64,000 nt of DNA from Psychrobacter phenylpyruvicus DSM 7000 = NBRC 102152. Its GTDB lineage: Bacteria; Pseudomonadota; Gammaproteobacteria; Pseudomonadales; Moraxellaceae. This document shows positions 63,288 through 64,000 of the stretch, in pieces (positions within the stretch are counted from its first letter, which is position 1; every line of letters starts with the position of its first letter). The stretch is from NCBI RefSeq assembly GCF_000685805.1, contig NZ_JMKP01000007.1, positions 1 through 64,000 of the forward strand, read 5' to 3'. The position numbers and the translations under genes were made by a program. The notes under the pieces were generated by a model, which did not search any database, was not told where the DNA came from, and saw only the letters and a program-made list of their open reading frames with translations.

Positions 63288-64000
63288 TCACCTCAGGCCC
63301 AGGGTTGATTTGACCATATCATTGGCCATGGTCAAGGCTTGCCATAGACTGCTACTACTAGCCTGCCCGCTTTCAGCATCGCTGGCTTCAGCGCCCTCAT
63401 GTTTGCGCTTACCAGCCAAATCTAATGCGGTACCATGATCCACTGAAGTACGAATATAAGGCAAGCCCAACGTTAAATTCACCGTATCGCCAAAGCCATG
63501 CGACTTCAGTACCGGCAAGCCTTGATCATGATACATAGCAATGACTGCATCACAATGCTTGAGGTGTCTTTGGGTAAATAAAGTATCTGCGGGCATAGCG
63601 GAAGATATATTTACCCCTTGGTCCTGAAATTGTTTTAACACTGGGTTAATAACTTCAATCTCCTCCGTGCCTAGATGACCATCCTCTCCTGCATGAGGAT
63701 TTAAACCACAAACCAATACCCTCGGATCTTTGAGTCCAAATTTTTGTTGTAAATCATTTAATAAAATCTGTACCGTTTGACGCACATTATCTGGAGTAAT
63801 CGCTGCTGCTACCTCTTTGAGTGGCATATGTATAGTGACCAGCGCCACTTTCATGGCATTATTTGCCAACATCATTACTACTTTATCACAGCCGCTTTTT
63901 TGCATAAAAAACTCAGTGTGACCAGTAAACATCGACCCATCTTCCAATGTGATACCCGCCTCAATCAGCACTGACTTTTGTAAAGGCCCGGTCACAATGG
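63288..64000 (-). CDS. pdxA: 4-hydroxythreonine-4-phosphate dehydrogenase, C-terminal part
   Basis: Pyridoxal-phosphate synthesis: oxidises 4-phosphohydroxythreonine. The window keeps about 237 C-terminal codons; the N-terminus (about 90-100 residues) lies beyond the right edge, and the first visible codons read [43 protein letters not shown] and [12 protein letters not shown] are diagnostic, with metal-binding His residues in GHTEF, NPHAG and YHDQG. A small Glu/Ala/Ser insert follows AGKRKH near the C-terminus. Upstream of rsmA in the standard order. Confidence 0.95.
   Translation of the reverse strand, partial: IVTGPLQKSVLIEAGITLEDGSMFTGHTEFFMQKSGCDKVVMMLANNAMKVALVTIHMPLKEVAAAITPDNVRQTVQILLNDLQQKFGLKDPRVLVCGLNPHAGEDGHLGTEEIEVINPVLKQFQDQGVNISSAMPADTLFTQRHLKHCDAVIAMYHDQGLPVLKSHGFGDTVNLTLGLPYIRTSVDHGTALDLAGKRKHEGAEASDAESGQASSSSLWQALTMANDMVKSTLGLR

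Noticed and set aside
1..64000. CRISPR arrays, tRNA, rRNA, prophage or toxin-antitoxin loci
   Set aside because: No repeat-spacer pattern, cloverleaf, rRNA stretch or phage gene seen; the tandem repeats found have no spacers.

Overview
The window looks like a chromosomal segment of a Moraxellaceae gamma-proteobacterium, most probably Psychrobacter. This is inferred from the AT-leaning sequence, from gene blocks typical of gamma-proteobacteria (yajC-secD-secF, cvpA-purF, prmB-aroC, lpxB-rnhB, pdxA-rsmA-apaH, ahcY-metF-rsmE) and from many core enzymes carrying extra hydrophilic, low-complexity tails or inserts. It is mostly housekeeping DNA. There is no phage, plasmid, CRISPR array, rRNA or tRNA that I can see. 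Two insertion sequences are present.

Layout. 1-1612: a Tn5/IS4-type transposase at the left edge truncates a BCCT osmolyte transporter. 1916-8406: a HIT hydrolase, soluble transhydrogenase (sthA) and the divergent PEP synthase regulator/enzyme pair ppsR/ppsA. 8592-13428: a GYF/RDD membrane protein, rpsT, a leftward pyrF-phosphoesterase-histidine phosphatase cluster, and lapA. 13816-20700: yajC, secD, secF (Sec membrane motor), a MATE exporter and a DASS dicarboxylate/citrate-type carrier. 20893-31051: a long leftward stretch with an exported Rid protein, purF, cvpA, pyrD, a small membrane protein, sixA, gpsA, a nitroreductase, aroC and prmB. 31495-37739: an L,D-transpeptidase, coq7, a lipoprotein and a lipoprotein esterase. 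37796-44373: rnhB, lpxB, a DAHP synthase with a long leader, and pepN. 44543-49282: an unknown protein, pal, a phosphopantetheinyl transferase, an intact IS3/IS150-group element, and an outer-membrane protein. 50045-64000: ahcY-metF-rsmE (methyl cycle plus rRNA methylation), two paralogous acyl-CoA dehydrogenases, a SpecificRecomb-family membrane protein, an SDR, apaH, rsmA and a partial pdxA.

Together the genes cover gluconeogenic carbon flow (ppsA/ppsR, DASS carrier, acyl-CoA dehydrogenases), nucleotide synthesis (pyrF, pyrD, purF), the shikimate pathway (DAHP synthase, aroC), envelope building (secDF, lpxB, lapA, pal, L,D-transpeptidase, OMP) and translation (rpsT, prmB, rsmE, rsmA).

The most interesting signals are regulatory rather than coding. 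(1) The DAHP synthase leader has a good promoter, a 5' hairpin and an aromatic-rich 32-codon ORF that stops 10 bases before the gene. (2) The outer-membrane protein leader has two perfect dyads around its -10 box, a 26-codon ORF ending in four Tyr codons, and a terminator-like hairpin. (3) The IS3-type element sits exactly in the loop of the terminator shared by two convergent genes. (4) Several intergenic spacers carry short tandem repeats (13-19 bp units) or long-loop inverted repeats.
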